64,000 nucleotides of DNA from NCBI GenBank assembly GCA_963816955.1, contig CAWFME010000003.1, positions 62,001-126,000 of the forward strand, in the 5' to 3' direction. Within the stretch, counting starts at the first letter, position 1. Every line of letters begins with the position of its first letter. The notes under the pieces were generated by a model that saw only the letters and a program-made list of their open reading frames with translations, was not told the DNA's origin and did not search any database. Position numbers and translations under genes: made by a program. Origin of the DNA: DATFQI01 sp963816955 (GTDB lineage: Bacteria; Actinomycetota; Thermoleophilia; Solirubrobacterales; Solirubrobacteraceae). Positions 8,488 through 20,090 of the stretch are shown piece by piece.

Positions 8488-10087
8488 CGGCGCAGCGCCC
8501 GCGCGCGCGTCGCCGGTCCAGCGCGTCCGCAGCGCGGCGCGTGCGGCGTTCGCGCCGCACGCGCCGTGGACGCCGCCGCCGGGGTGCGCGGACGCCGAGG
8601 CGAGGAACAGGTGCGGCACCGCGGTGCCGGCGCGGCCCAGGCCCGGGAACGGGCGCAGCACGAGCTGCTGGTGCAGCTGGGCCGTGCCGCCGTTGATCGC
8701 GCCGCCGACGAGGTTGGCGTTCTGCGGCCTCGAGGTCGGGCGGCGCGGCGACGTGGCGGCCGAGCACGCGGCTCGCGGAAGCCGGGGGCCACGCGCTCGA
8801 GCTCGGCCTCCATGCGGTCGGCCATCGCCTCGCGCTCGCGCTCGTCCCAGCGCGCCCGTGATCCCGTCGCCGCCGGCGTCGCCGCGGACCTCGCGCGGCA
8901 CGTGCGTGTAGCCCCAGAACGTCTCGGCGCCCGCGGGCTGGCGCGTCGGGTCCATGCGCGCGTACTGGCCCGCGACCAGGAACGGCCGCTCGGGCACCTG
9001 GCGCGAGGCGATCCGGGCCATCGCCAGCGTCAGCGCGTCGACCGACTCGGCGACGTGCACGGTGCCCGTCCGCGCCATCTCCGGGCGCGTCCACGGCACC
9101 GGGCCGTCGAGCGCCCAGTCGACCTTGACGGTGCCGTGGTCGTACTGGAAGCGCCGCAGCCCCTCGCGCACGCGCGGCCGGCAGGTGCTCGGCGCCGACG
9201 AGGCGCTCGTAGAGCTGCGGGGCGCCGACGTCGGCCAGCACGGCGCGCCGGGCGTCGTGCTCGCGCCCGTCGGCCGTGCGCACGCCGGCCGCGCGCCCGC
9301 CGCGCAGGACCACCCGCTCGACCGGGACGCCGCACTCGATCCGGCCCGCCGGCCGCCGCCAGGCGCCGCACGAGCGCGGCCGTCAGCGCGCCCGAGCCGC
9401 CCTCGGGGACGGGATAGCCGACCTGCTGGGCCATGCCGACGAGCACCAGCCCGTAGACCGCGCCGCCCGCGGACTCCGGCGCGTAGTCGGCGTGCAGCGC
9501 GTTGCCGGCGAACAGCAGCGCCGGCCCCTCGCCGGCGAACTCCTCCTCGACGAAGCGCCGCACGGGCAGCGCCCCAGCCGCGCGAACTCGCCCATGCCGG
9601 CGCGGCGTGGCGCAGCGCGGCGCCGAGCTTCAGCGGCGCCGCGCAGCGGGCGGGAACGGGCCGCATGAGCGCCTCGATCGAGCGCGGGCCCGATCCGGTC
9701 CCAGTAGGCCATCCAGCGGGCGAACGCCTCGCCGTCGCCGGGCGCGAGCGCCTCCAGGCCGGCGCAGGTGCGGTCCAGGTCCCGCCGTAGATCACCGCCG
9801 CGCGGCCGTCGGCCAGCGGGTGGGCGACCGCGGCCTCGGCGCGGCACAGGCGCAGCCCGTGGCGCTCGAGCTCGAGCGCCTGCATCACCGGCGAGGCCGC
9901 CACCAGCGGGTAGAACGAGCTGAAGCGGTCGTGCACGAAGCCCGGGTGCGCGGTCTCGCCGCTGCGGACCGCGCCGCCTGGCTCGGGCTGCGGCCTCGAG
10001 CACGAGCACGTCCCAGCCGGCGTCCGCCAGCAGGTTGGCGGCGACGAGCCCGTTGGGACCCGCGCCGACGACGACGGCATCGGGCAT
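8484..10087 (-). pseudogene. Phytoene desaturase-like FAD oxidoreductase, about ten frame breaks
   Basis: The frame changes about ten times, yet translated pieces in order match a phytoene dehydrogenase-related NAD(P)/FAD oxidoreductase. They include the dinucleotide fold VVVGAGPNGLVAANLLADAG, then PGGAVRSGETAHPGFVHDR, VYGLVLVGMAQQVGYPVPEG, RFQYDHGTVKVDWALDGPVP, FWGYTHVPREVRGD, GGAINGGTAQLHQQL and HPGGGVHGACGANAARAAL. Healed length would be about 530 residues. Such enzymes desaturate or isomerise carotenoid-like or other hydrophobic substrates; the specific substrate is unknown. Motifs are preserved between the indels, which argues for low-quality sequence rather than an old pseudogene. The ATG 10087 start follows TAGGAC by 6 bases. 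Confidence 0.75.
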
Positions 10088-10093
10088 GTGGCG

Positions 10094-10099
10094 GTCCTA
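10094..10099 (-). promoter_or_regulatory. -10-like element (TAGGAC) of the FAD oxidoreductase gene
   Basis: TAGGAC on the minus strand ends 6 bases before ATG 10087. The last base departs from TANNNT. Confidence 0.35.
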
Positions 10100-10136
10100 C
10101 CCGAGCCCGCGCGTCACGCGCGTCCGGTCCGCCGGG

Positions 10137-10142
10137 TAGCCT
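10137..10142 (+). promoter_or_regulatory. -10-like element (TAGCCT) before the SRPBCC gene
   Basis: TAGCCT ends 4 bases before ATG 10147, slightly closer than elsewhere in the window. It may mean that the true start or transcript end lies a few bases downstream. Confidence 0.35.
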
Positions 10143-10146
10143 CGCC

Positions 10147-10573
10147 ATGTACCCCCGCAGCACCTCAGCCGCCCCTGACCGGGTCTTCGGCGTCCTCTCG
10201 GACCCCGAGTCCTACGAGCACTGGGTGGTCGGGTCGCGCTCGATCGACCGCCACGAGCCGGGCTGGCCCGCGCCGGGCACGCGCTTCCAGCACACCCAGG
10301 GCGTCTGGCCCGCGTTGATCCACGACGAGACGGAGTCGGTCGCCAGCGATCCGCCGCACCGGCTCGAGCTGATCGCGAAGGCCCGCCCGGCGCTCGTCGC
10401 CCGCGTGGTGCTGGTGCTGCGCCCGGACGGCGCCGGCACGCACATCGACGATCGAGGAGCAGCCCGTGAGCGGCCTGCGCGCGCCGCTGCTGCGCACCCC
10501 GCCGGGCAAGCTGCTCACGCAGCTGCGCAACCGCCTCTCGCTGCGCCGCCTCGCCAAGCTCGCCGAACGCTAG
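10147..10573 (+). CDS. SRPBCC-fold protein, one frameshift
   Basis: A protein of about 141 residues after removal of one base near 10444-10449. The N-terminal part, AAPDRVFGVLSDPESYEHWV, is the usual start of a START/polyketide-cyclase-like (SRPBCC) domain, a fold that binds hydrophobic ligands. In the first frame the reading is lost after THID. Dropping one G gives THITIEEQPVSG and a sensible C-terminus ending KLAER. No ligand can be assigned. The gene is divergent from the FAD oxidoreductase, with 59 bases between them, and its stop is 5 bases from the convergent carboxylase beta gene. Confidence 0.75.
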
Positions 10574-10578
10574 GAGCC

Positions 10579-12149
<1,571 letters not shown>

Positions 12150-12162
12150 GTGGCGCCGCAGG

Positions 12163-12408
12163 TTATCCGCGGGACGCCTCCAGCACGTCGGCGATGTAGC
12201 TCTCGCGCACCGGCTCTGGCTGGCGCAGCATCCAGATCTGCTGGCGCAGCTCCGCGTCCGGCCGGCCGAAGACCTCCTCGGCGAACGATTGCCGCACGGA
12301 CCGCGGCTGGCAGAGCATCCAGCGCTGCTCGGGGTCGGCGGCCAGCCGCGCGGCGGCGCGCGCGACGGCATCGGGTGCGGTGAGGACGCGACGCTCCGTG
12401 GTGGACAC
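12163..12408 (-). CDS. Small protein with two WML-QP-VR repeats, upstream of the carboxylase beta gene
   Basis: An 81-residue protein I do not recognise. After a basic N-terminus it contains two copies of the same motif 29 residues apart: W30 MLCQPRSVRQS and W59 MLRQPEPVRES, each followed by an acidic-hydrophobic stretch (FAEEVFG and YIADVLE). The conserved pattern is W-M-L-x-Q-P-x-x-V-R-x-S. The start GTG 12408 lies 8 bases after TAACCT. It leads the transcript of the carboxyltransferase gene 13 bases downstream. It may be an accessory or assembly factor for the carboxylase, but that rests on position only. Confidence 0.75.
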   Translation of the reverse strand: MSTTERRVLTAPDAVARAAARLAADPEQRWMLCQPRSVRQSFAEEVFGRPDAELRQQIWMLRQPEPVRESYIADVLEASRG

Positions 12409-12416
12409 GGAGCCCT

Positions 12417-12422
12417 AGGTTA
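12417..12422 (-). promoter_or_regulatory. -10 element (TAACCT) of the small protein/carboxylase beta operon
   Basis: TAACCT on the minus strand ends 8 bases before GTG 12408, with no ribosome binding site between. Confidence 0.55.
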
Positions 12423-12437
12423 TGAGCTCGGACCCGG

Positions 12438-12881
12438 CTAGGGCCGCGAGAACGGGCGGTGGTGCGCCGCGCCGAGCGTGTCGAGCACGCCGGTCAGCGT
12501 GGCCTGCGCGCGCTCGCCGTCGAGCACGGGCGCCGCCGGCGGCGCCTCGACCGCGACGGGCTCCGGCTCCTGGCGGCGGCGGAAGCGGCTCCACCACGAG
12601 GCCTTCGGCTCGGGCTCGGGCTCGGGCTCCGGCTCGGGCTCCGGTGCGTCGGCGGCCTCGGCCGTGAGCGTGACCTTGGTGCCCCACCCCGACGGCTCGA
12701 GCCGCACGCATCCGGAAGCCAGGTCGCCCTCCCATTCGACGACCGACTCCGGCTGCGTGCGGGTGATGCGGATCTCGCCGAACTCGCCCAGATGGCGGGC
12801 CAGCGCGCCGGCGTCCGAAACCTCGGCCCAGATCTCCGGCGGGGACTTGACGAGGGTGCGCTTGGCTTCGAGGGAAGGCAT
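12438..12881 (-). CDS. SRPBCC-like protein with Pro-Glu repeat linker
   Basis: About 147 residues from ATG 12881. The N-terminal segment, from MPSLEAKRTLVKSPPEIWAE, resembles the first strand and helix of SRPBCC proteins, and WGTKVTLTAEA resembles the end of that fold. A (Pro-Glu) repeat of about 13 residues links this to a basic Trp/Arg patch (WWSRFRRR) and a short C-terminal helix. ATG 12881 is chosen because the fold begins there; a GTG at 12918-12920 would add 13 residues without a domain match. Function unknown. Confidence 0.6.
   Translation of the reverse strand: MPSLEAKRTLVKSPPEIWAEVSDAGALARHLGEFGEIRITRTQPESVVEWEGDLASGCVRLEPSGWGTKVTLTAEAADAPEPEPEPEPEPEPKASWWSRFRRRQEPEPVAVEAPPAAPVLDGERAQATLTGVLDTLGAAHHRPFSRP
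12607..12644. repeat. Hexanucleotide tandem repeat encoding Pro-Glu
   Basis: About six imperfect copies of GGCTCG/GGCTCC on the plus strand, read on the minus strand as alternating Glu and Pro codons. Such repeats change copy number easily and would vary the linker length. Confidence 0.7.
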
Positions 12882-12984
12882 CGGCGAAGAGCTTCGATCC
12901 TCCGGGCGGCTTCCCTGCACGTTCGTGGGACTGGCCGCCGGCGCCCGCGCGCCCTACGATGGCGCGGGGCCAGGCGTCGACCGG

Positions 12985-14538
12985 ATGGTGCTGAGAATGC
13001 GAAGGGGAATGGCGAGCGTGCTCGCGGCGGTGATCGTGACCGCCGTGACGGCGGTGACGGCGTCGGCGGAGGTCGTCGACGACAACCCGGCGGCGTCGTC
13101 GCGCGGGCCTGGCCAGGTCACGGTCTTCATCCGCGGCAGGAGCGGCGCGCTGCTGAGCGCGGAGCTGTCCAAGGGCGCCTTCACGCCGTGGCGCCCGCTC
13201 GGCGGCTACCTGGACTCCGGGCCGGGCGCCGGCGGGCGCGACGCCACGACCTCGGACGTCTTCGTCCGCGGCGGCGACGGTGCGCTCTACCACCAGTACT
13301 TCACGACGGCGGGCGACTGGTCCGGCTGGGGGCGGCTCGGCCACGTGATGCTCTCGGCCCCCGCCACGTCGCTGCGCCGCGGGGACGGCATCATCGACGT
13401 CGCCTGGCGCGGCGTCGACAACGGCATCGAGTTCAAGTCGTGGGTGCCGGGGCAGGGCTGGACCGACGCCAACACGACCGCGTTCGATCCGGGCCTGACC
13501 CTCTCGGCCCCGGCGCTCGTGTCGCGCAACAACGGCCTCGTCGACGTGCTCGTGCGCGGCACCGACGACCACGTGTTCATCGACGTCTGGAACGGCTCGG
13601 CGTGGAGCGGCTGGCTCGAGCTGCCGGGCGGGATGGTCACGCAGCACGCCCCCGCGGCCACCGTGCGCACGCTCGGCACCATGGACGTCTTCGTGCGCTC
13701 GAACAACGGCGAGGTGCGCTGGATCTCGTGGGACGGCGCCGCCTGGTCGGGCTGGAAGACGGTGCCCGGCGCCGTCGACTCGGCGCCGGCCGTCGTCGCC
13801 GAGACCTCCGCGCGGATGTGGCTGTTCGCCCGCCGCGGCGGCGAGGTGGTCTACAACGTCTACGACGCCGGCACGGGGCCGCAGAACGGCTGGGACGGCT
13901 GGAAGCCCGTGCACCCGCCGGCGCCCGCGCCGCCCCCGCCACCCGGGTGCGACCTCGCCGCGGGACGGCTGACCGCGCACGCGAGGCTCGTGTCCTTCGG
14001 CAAGCGCCCGCGGCTCGCCGGCCGCGCGCGGCGAACGGACGGCGCGCCGCTGGTGTCGGCGGCCATCACCGCCTCGCCGGTGAAGGGCGGCTGGACGCGC
14101 ACGGCGACCGCCGATGGCAGCGGCTACTACACGATGCGGCTCCCCGCGGGCCCGACCCGGCGGATCAACGTCCGGGCGCTGGCGCCCGGGGCCGGCTCGC
14201 TCGTGTGCAGGACCGCACGCGTGCGCACCCGCGCCGGCGTCACGCTGAAGGCGTCCAAGCGCGTCCGGCCGGGCGGCCGCGTGCGCTTCCGCGGGCGGCT
14301 GAAGGGCCGGCCCGTGCCCGCGCGCGGGAAGCTCGTCGAGCTGCAGGCGTTCGACGGCGGCCGCTGGCGGACGTTCGCGCAGCCGCGCTCGCGGCGCGAC
14401 GGCCGCTATCGCGCGACCTACCGGCTGCAGCGCACGTTCGGGCCGCGGACGTTCCGCTTCCGCGCCCGCGTGCGGCGCGAGAGCGGCTACCCCTACGAGC
14501 TCGGGTACTCGCGCAAGATCAAGGTTCGCGTGCGATAA
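12985..14538 (+). CDS. Secreted beta-propeller lectin-like protein with C-terminal Ig-like region
   Basis: About 517 residues. A hydrophobic signal sequence precedes at least five repeats of about 50 residues, each with the pattern DVFVRG-DG-LYH-...W-GW, as in PLL/tachylectin-like propellers that bind sugars. Visible copies include VTVFIRGRSGALLS, DVFVRGGDGALYHQYF, DVLVRGTDDHVFIDVW and MDVFVRSNNGEVRWISWDG. A proline-rich linker (PPAPAPPPPPG) leads to a C-terminal part with two Ig/carboxypeptidase-regulatory-like segments. The start is uncertain among ATG 12985, 12997 and 13009. It probably acts outside the cell, binding surface or environmental glycans. Confidence 0.75.
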   Translation: MVLRMRRGMASVLAAVIVTAVTAVTASAEVVDDNPAASSRGPGQVTVFIRGRSGALLSAELSKGAFTPWRPLGGYLDSGPGAGGRDATTSDVFVRGGDGALYHQYFTTAGDWSGWGRLGHVMLSAPATSLRRGDGIIDVAWRGVDNGIEFKSWVPGQGWTDANTTAFDPGLTLSAPALVSRNNGLVDVLVRGTDDHVFIDVWNGSAWSGWLELPGGMVTQHAPAATVRTLGTMDVFVRSNNGEVRWISWDGAAWSGWKTVPGAVDSAPAVVAETSARMWLFARRGGEVVYNVYDAGTGPQNGWDGWKPVHPPAPAPPPPPGCDLAAGRLTAHARLVSFGKRPRLAGRARRTDGAPLVSAAITASPVKGGWTRTATADGSGYYTMRLPAGPTRRINVRALAPGAGSLVCRTARVRTRAGVTLKASKRVRPGGRVRFRGRLKGRPVPARGKLVELQAFDGGRWRTFAQPRSRRDGRYRATYRLQRTFGPRTFRFRARVRRESGYPYELGYSRKIKVRVR

Positions 14539-14606
14539 GCCCGGACTAGCCGTACGTGCGCTGAGGAGGGCTAAAGGCCGCTGGACGGCTGCCGATCCAG
14601 GGAGGG

Positions 14607-15788
14607 ATGCCCCGTCTCAGCCTGCTCTCACTGATCGCGCTCGCCCTCGCCCTGCTCGTGCCGGCGGCCGCCTTCGGCGCCACCCGCTCCGGCACGCCCG
14701 GCCCTGACCGCCTGCGCGCGAAGGGCACCCAGCCCCAGCAGATCAACGGCTCCGGCGGCGGCGACACGATCTTCGGCGGGCTCGCCAACGACGTGCTGCT
14801 CGGCGAGACCGGCCACGACCGCATCTTCGGCGGCGGCGGCGACGACACGATCGACGGCGGCTCGGGCGACGACTCGATCCAGGGCCAGTTCGGCAACGAC
14901 AACGTCGTGGGCGGCTTCGGCCGCGACGTGCTCGACGGCGGCCCGGGCGACGACCAGCTCGACTCGGGCTCGGCGGGCGACCGCATCTCCGGCGGCGACG
15001 GCAACGACACGATCCACGCCGGCGGCGGCACCGACATCGTCACCGCGGGCGCCGGCAACGACATCGTCTACTCCGACTCGGGCAAGGACAAGCTGGACGC
15101 CGGCAGCGGCGACGACACCGTCTACGTCAACAACGGCACCGCCGTCGGCAGCGTCGACTGCGGCGAGGGCGCGGACACGATCTACATCAACCCGTACGCC
15201 AACCGCGGCGGCGTCTCCAACGCCAAGGCGCTGCGCGCCGGCCGGATCCGCGCCTGCGAGACCGTGATCGAGCAGGTGCGCACGAAGGACCCGACCGTCG
15301 GCGTGCACCGCATGGTCCGCTCCCCGCGCGGCCGCAGCCTGCGCGGCACCCCGCTCAAGGACACGCTGCTGGGCGGCTCGGGCCCCGACAAGCTCTACGG
15401 CGAGGGCGGCGACGACGTCCTCTGGGGCAACCGGCTCCCGACCGGCCCCTCGCGCGGCGTCGACTACATCTACGGCGGCGACGGCAACGACATCGTCTAC
15501 GGCAGCCGCGGCTCGAACGTGATCGACGGCGGCTCCGGCGACGACTACCTGCAGGGCGGCCCCGGCAACAACGTCATCGGCGGCGGCGTCGGCGACGACA
15601 CGGTCCGCCTCACCGGCCACGGTCGCAACCGCGTCAACACCGGCGACGGCAACGACGTGGTGGAGGCCTACAGCCGCACGCCCGTCACGATCGACTGCGG
15701 CCCCGGCGGCGACCGCGTCAACATCGGCTTCAACCGCAGCGTCAAGACCGTCAACTGCGAGACGGTCACCAAGCGGTACAAGAACTAG
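14607..15788 (+). CDS. Secreted RTX-type calcium-binding repeat protein
   Basis: A 393-residue protein with an N-terminal signal peptide (MPRLSLLSLIALALALLVPA). Two blocks of GGxGxDxΦ nonapeptides follow, for example GGGDTIFGG, GGGGDDTIDGGSGDDSI and GGDGNDTIHAGGGTD, then GEGGDDVLWG and GGDGNDIVYG after a spacer at about residues 195-250. These repeats fold into a parallel beta-roll around Ca2+. The first block and the second each end in a segment with paired cysteines (VDCGEGAD...RIRACETV; IDCGPGGD...TVNCETV), which may be disulfide-linked. No enzyme domain is present. The start ATG 14607 is directly preceded by GGGAGGG. Confidence 0.88.
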   Translation: MPRLSLLSLIALALALLVPAAAFGATRSGTPGPDRLRAKGTQPQQINGSGGGDTIFGGLANDVLLGETGHDRIFGGGGDDTIDGGSGDDSIQGQFGNDNVVGGFGRDVLDGGPGDDQLDSGSAGDRISGGDGNDTIHAGGGTDIVTAGAGNDIVYSDSGKDKLDAGSGDDTVYVNNGTAVGSVDCGEGADTIYINPYANRGGVSNAKALRAGRIRACETVIEQVRTKDPTVGVHRMVRSPRGRSLRGTPLKDTLLGGSGPDKLYGEGGDDVLWGNRLPTGPSRGVDYIYGGDGNDIVYGSRGSNVIDGGSGDDYLQGGPGNNVIGGGVGDDTVRLTGHGRNRVNTGDGNDVVEAYSRTPVTIDCGPGGDRVNIGFNRSVKTVNCETVTKRYKN

Positions 15789-15806
15789 CGGCGTCTCGGC
15801 CCGGGC

Positions 15807-17430
<1,624 letters not shown>

Positions 17431-17436
17431 GGCCGG

Positions 17437-17442
17437 AGGGTA
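17437..17442 (-). promoter_or_regulatory. -10 element (TACCCT) of the mutase gene
   Basis: TACCCT on the minus strand ends 6 bases before ATG 17430. No ribosome binding site is visible. Confidence 0.55.
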
Positions 17443-17454
17443 CCCCGAGGGGCT

Positions 17455-18732
17455 CTAGGCCGAGGCCAGCAGCTTCGCCTCGCCGTCCACCGCCACGACC
17501 GCCTCCTCGTCGCCGCCCAGCGTGCGGGCGGCGATCAGCGCCGCCGCCATCCGGTGGACGTCGATCACGTGGCCGATCCGGAACAGCGAGCCCGTCTCCT
17601 GGGCGACCTCGCCGTCGCCCGCGCGCAGGACCACGCGCAGCTCGTCGGCGAGCGAGCGGGCCGTCATGGCGACCTCGACGTTGACGAGGTCGTCGGGCGT
17701 GACGGCGGCCAGCGCGCGGGCGCGCTCGAGCGAGAGCCGGCGCAGCACGACCGGGTCGGCGCCGCGGCCGATCACGATCGGCAGCTGGTCACGGCGGGCG
17801 TGGCCGACGGACTCGTCCTCCTCGTCGTCCGAGACCACGACGACGGGGATCCCGCACTCGCGCAGGGCGGTGCAGAGCCGGTAGCCGACCTCCCCGAGGC
17901 CGACGACCACCACGTGGTCGCGCCGCGGGACCGCGTTGAGCCCGACGAGGCCGGTCAGGCGGCGGCTCGTCAGGCGGTCGATCAGGCCGCCCGTGAAGCA
18001 GGCGGCGCTGAGCAGCGTGAGCAGCATCGTGGCCACCATCGCGAGCTTGAACCAGCCGGGACCCTTCTGGACCGCGGTGTTCGGGCCGACCGTGGCAAGC
18101 GACTTCGTCGAGCCGTACAGCGCGTCGGGGAAGCCCTGGTCGACGACGATCATGGCGCCGACGGTCTCGGCGATGAGCATCAGGACGAGGCCCATCGCGC
18201 CGTAGAACAGCAGGGCGGCGCTGCGGTCGTAGGGCTTGAAGACGGCGGTGAACAGCGCGCGCGCCCAGCGCGACGCGGGCGGCTGATACTCGTGGCGCTC
18301 GAGGTCGTCGCCGACCTCCTGCGGGAGCTTGCCGTCGACCCCGGGCAGCACGCCGGCGAGGTCGTCGCGGATGCAGGGACCGGCCAGCGACGGCGCCGCG
18401 ATCTCGGCGAGCGAGGTGATGTCCAGGTGGGGGACGGCGTCCTCGAGCTGGGCGGCGATCGACTCGTCGAAGATCGTGGCGACGATCGGCACGTCCTCGT
18501 CGAGGTGGCGGACGAGCAGCGCCAGCCGCAGCGGCAGCTTGTCGCCCTCCGCGATCACGCACACCACGTCGGGCTCGAAGTCGGCGAGCGCGTCGCGCAC
18601 GGACTCGTCGTCGGGCTCCTCGCAGCGGCGGACCTCCGCGCCGCGCTCCTCGAGCGCCGTGCACACCTCCTCGAACAGGTCGCCGAGGCCGGCGAGCAGG
18701 ACGCGGCGGCGCTTGGCCCGGGGCTTAGGCAC
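17455..18732 (-). CDS. RCK (TrkA-N) ion-channel-like protein with atypical pore
   Basis: A 425-residue protein with one nucleotide-binding TrkA-N/RCK domain at the N-terminus (VLLAGLGDLFEEVCTALEE), a two-helix membrane unit at about residues 165-250 and a second RCK domain (HVVVVGLGEVGYRLCTALRE) at the C-terminus. This RCK-2TM-RCK order is that of prokaryotic potassium channels. The pore segment reads STKSLATVGPN, whereas a K+ filter would have TVGYG or TVGFG; the aromatic-Gly part is missing. It may be a non-selective or differently selective channel, or a sensor. GTG 18732 follows TACGCT by 6 bases. Confidence 0.75.
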   Translation of the reverse strand: MPKPRAKRRRVLLAGLGDLFEEVCTALEERGAEVRRCEEPDDESVRDALADFEPDVVCVIAEGDKLPLRLALLVRHLDEDVPIVATIFDESIAAQLEDAVPHLDITSLAEIAAPSLAGPCIRDDLAGVLPGVDGKLPQEVGDDLERHEYQPPASRWARALFTAVFKPYDRSAALLFYGAMGLVLMLIAETVGAMIVVDQGFPDALYGSTKSLATVGPNTAVQKGPGWFKLAMVATMLLTLLSAACFTGGLIDRLTSRRLTGLVGLNAVPRRDHVVVVGLGEVGYRLCTALRECGIPVVVVSDDEEDESVGHARRDQLPIVIGRGADPVVLRRLSLERARALAAVTPDDLVNVEVAMTARSLADELRVVLRAGDGEVAQETGSLFRIGHVIDVHRMAAALIAARTLGGDEEAVVAVDGEAKLLASA

Positions 18733-18738
18733 GGCGGG

Positions 18739-18744
18739 AGCGTA
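18739..18744 (-). promoter_or_regulatory. -10 element (TACGCT) of the RCK channel gene
   Basis: TACGCT on the minus strand ends 6 bases before GTG 18732. Confidence 0.55.
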
Positions 18745-18750
18745 CCCGCG

Positions 18751-18756
18751 TAGCCT
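18751..18756 (+). promoter_or_regulatory. -10 element (TAGCCT) of selA-selB
   Basis: TAGCCT ends 8 bases before GTG 18765. Only 6 bases separate it from the channel gene's -10 element on the other strand, so each promoter's -35 region falls inside the other gene and simultaneous occupancy is unlikely. Confidence 0.55.
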
Positions 18757-18764
18757 TCGCGGGC

Positions 18765-20090
18765 GTGAGCACCCCCGAACTGCGCTCGCTGCCGCCCGTC
18801 GACGCCCTCGCCGCGGAGGTCGACGCCCCGCGGGCGATCGCGCTCGCGGCCGCGCGCTCCGTGCTCGCCGCGCGCCGGGCGGAGCTGCTCGAGGGCCGGG
18901 CCGGCGACCCCGACCTGGCGGCCAGGGCCCGCGCGGCGGCCGCGGCGTCGGTGCGGCCCTCGCTGCGGCGCGTGCTCAACGCGACCGGCGTGATCGTCCA
19001 CACCAACCTCGGGCGCGCGCCGCTGGCCGCGGCCGCGCGCGAGGCCGTCGCGCGCGCCGCCGAGGGCTACGCGAACCTCGAGTGGGACCTCGAGCGCGGC
19101 GAGCGCGGCTCGCGCCACGACCACCTGGAGGGGCTGCTGTGCGCGCTCACGGGCGCGGAGGCGGCGATGGCCGTCAACAACTGCGCCGGAGCGACGCTGC
19201 TGGCAGCGGCCGCCATGGTGGGGTCCCCGCCCGCCCGCCGCGAGATCGTCGTCTCGCGCGGGCAGCTGGTGGAGATCGGCGGCGGCTTCCGGGTGCCGGA
19301 AGTGATCGCCCAGGCGGGCGCGCAGCTCGTCGAGGTCGGGACCACGAACCGCACCCGCCGGGCGGACTACGAGCGCGCGATCGGCGAGCGGACGGGCGCC
19401 CTACTGCGCGCGCACCCGTCGAACTTCCGCCAGCTCGGGTTCGTGCAGGAGGTCGAGATCGAGGAGCTGTGCGAGCTCGGCGTGCCCGTGATCGACGACG
19501 TCGGCTCGGGTGTGCTGGCCGATGACCTCGCGCTGCTGGGGGAGGAGCCCGCCGTCCGGCGCTCGGTCGCCGCGGGCGCGGCGCTCGTCTGCTTCTCGGG
19601 CGACAAGCTGCTCGGCGGCCCGCAGGCCGGGCTGCTCGTGGGGCGCGCGGAGGCGGTCGCCCGAGCGCGTGCGCACCCGCTCGCCCGCGCCCTGCGGCTG
19701 GACAAGCTCGGGCTCGCGGCGCTCGAGGCGACCCTGCGGCTCTACCTCGACCCCGAGCGCGCGCGGCGCGAGGTCCCCGTGCTGGCGATGCTGACCGCGG
19801 GCGAGGAGGAGCTGGCCTCGCGTGCGGCGCGCCTGGCGGCGCTGATCCCGGGCGCCGAGGTGGTGGCCTCGACGGCGAAGGTGGGCGGCGGGGCGCTGCC
19901 GCTGCTGGAGCTGCCGGGCCCGGCGGTCGCGGTGGCCGGCGACGGCGTGGACGCGCTGGCGGCGCGGCTGCGGGCCGGCGAGGTGCCCGTGATCGGGCGG
20001 ATCGAGGCCGGGCGGCTGCTGCTGGACCCGCGCACGCTCACGGGTGACGAGGTGGAGGCCGCGGGGCGCGCGGTGGTCGCGGCGCTGTGA
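18765..20090 (+). CDS. selA: L-seryl-tRNA(Sec) selenium transferase
   Basis: A 441-residue PLP enzyme that converts seryl-tRNA(Sec) to selenocysteinyl-tRNA(Sec) using selenophosphate. It has the SelA N-terminal helical domain with SVRPSLRRVLNATGVIVHTN, the conserved GRAPL and GYANLEWDLERGERGSR segments, and the PLP lysine K281 in CFSGDKLLGGPQAG. Length is slightly below the usual 460 or so residues. The start GTG 18765 is set by its -10 element. The stop overlaps the selB start by 4 bases (GTGA), so the two form one unit. Neither selD nor tRNA-Sec was found in the window. Confidence 0.95.
   Translation: MSTPELRSLPPVDALAAEVDAPRAIALAAARSVLAARRAELLEGRAGDPDLAARARAAAAASVRPSLRRVLNATGVIVHTNLGRAPLAAAAREAVARAAEGYANLEWDLERGERGSRHDHLEGLLCALTGAEAAMAVNNCAGATLLAAAAMVGSPPARREIVVSRGQLVEIGGGFRVPEVIAQAGAQLVEVGTTNRTRRADYERAIGERTGALLRAHPSNFRQLGFVQEVEIEELCELGVPVIDDVGSGVLADDLALLGEEPAVRRSVAAGAALVCFSGDKLLGGPQAGLLVGRAEAVARARAHPLARALRLDKLGLAALEATLRLYLDPERARREVPVLAMLTAGEEELASRAARLAALIPGAEVVASTAKVGGGALPLLELPGPAVAVAGDGVDALAARLRAGEVPVIGRIEAGRLLLDPRTLTGDEVEAAGRAVVAAL

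Noticed and set aside
14740..15650. A CRISPR-like or non-coding repeat array
   Set aside because: The repeats are nonapeptide-coding units (GGxGxDxx) in one open frame with a signal peptide, i.e. an RTX protein.
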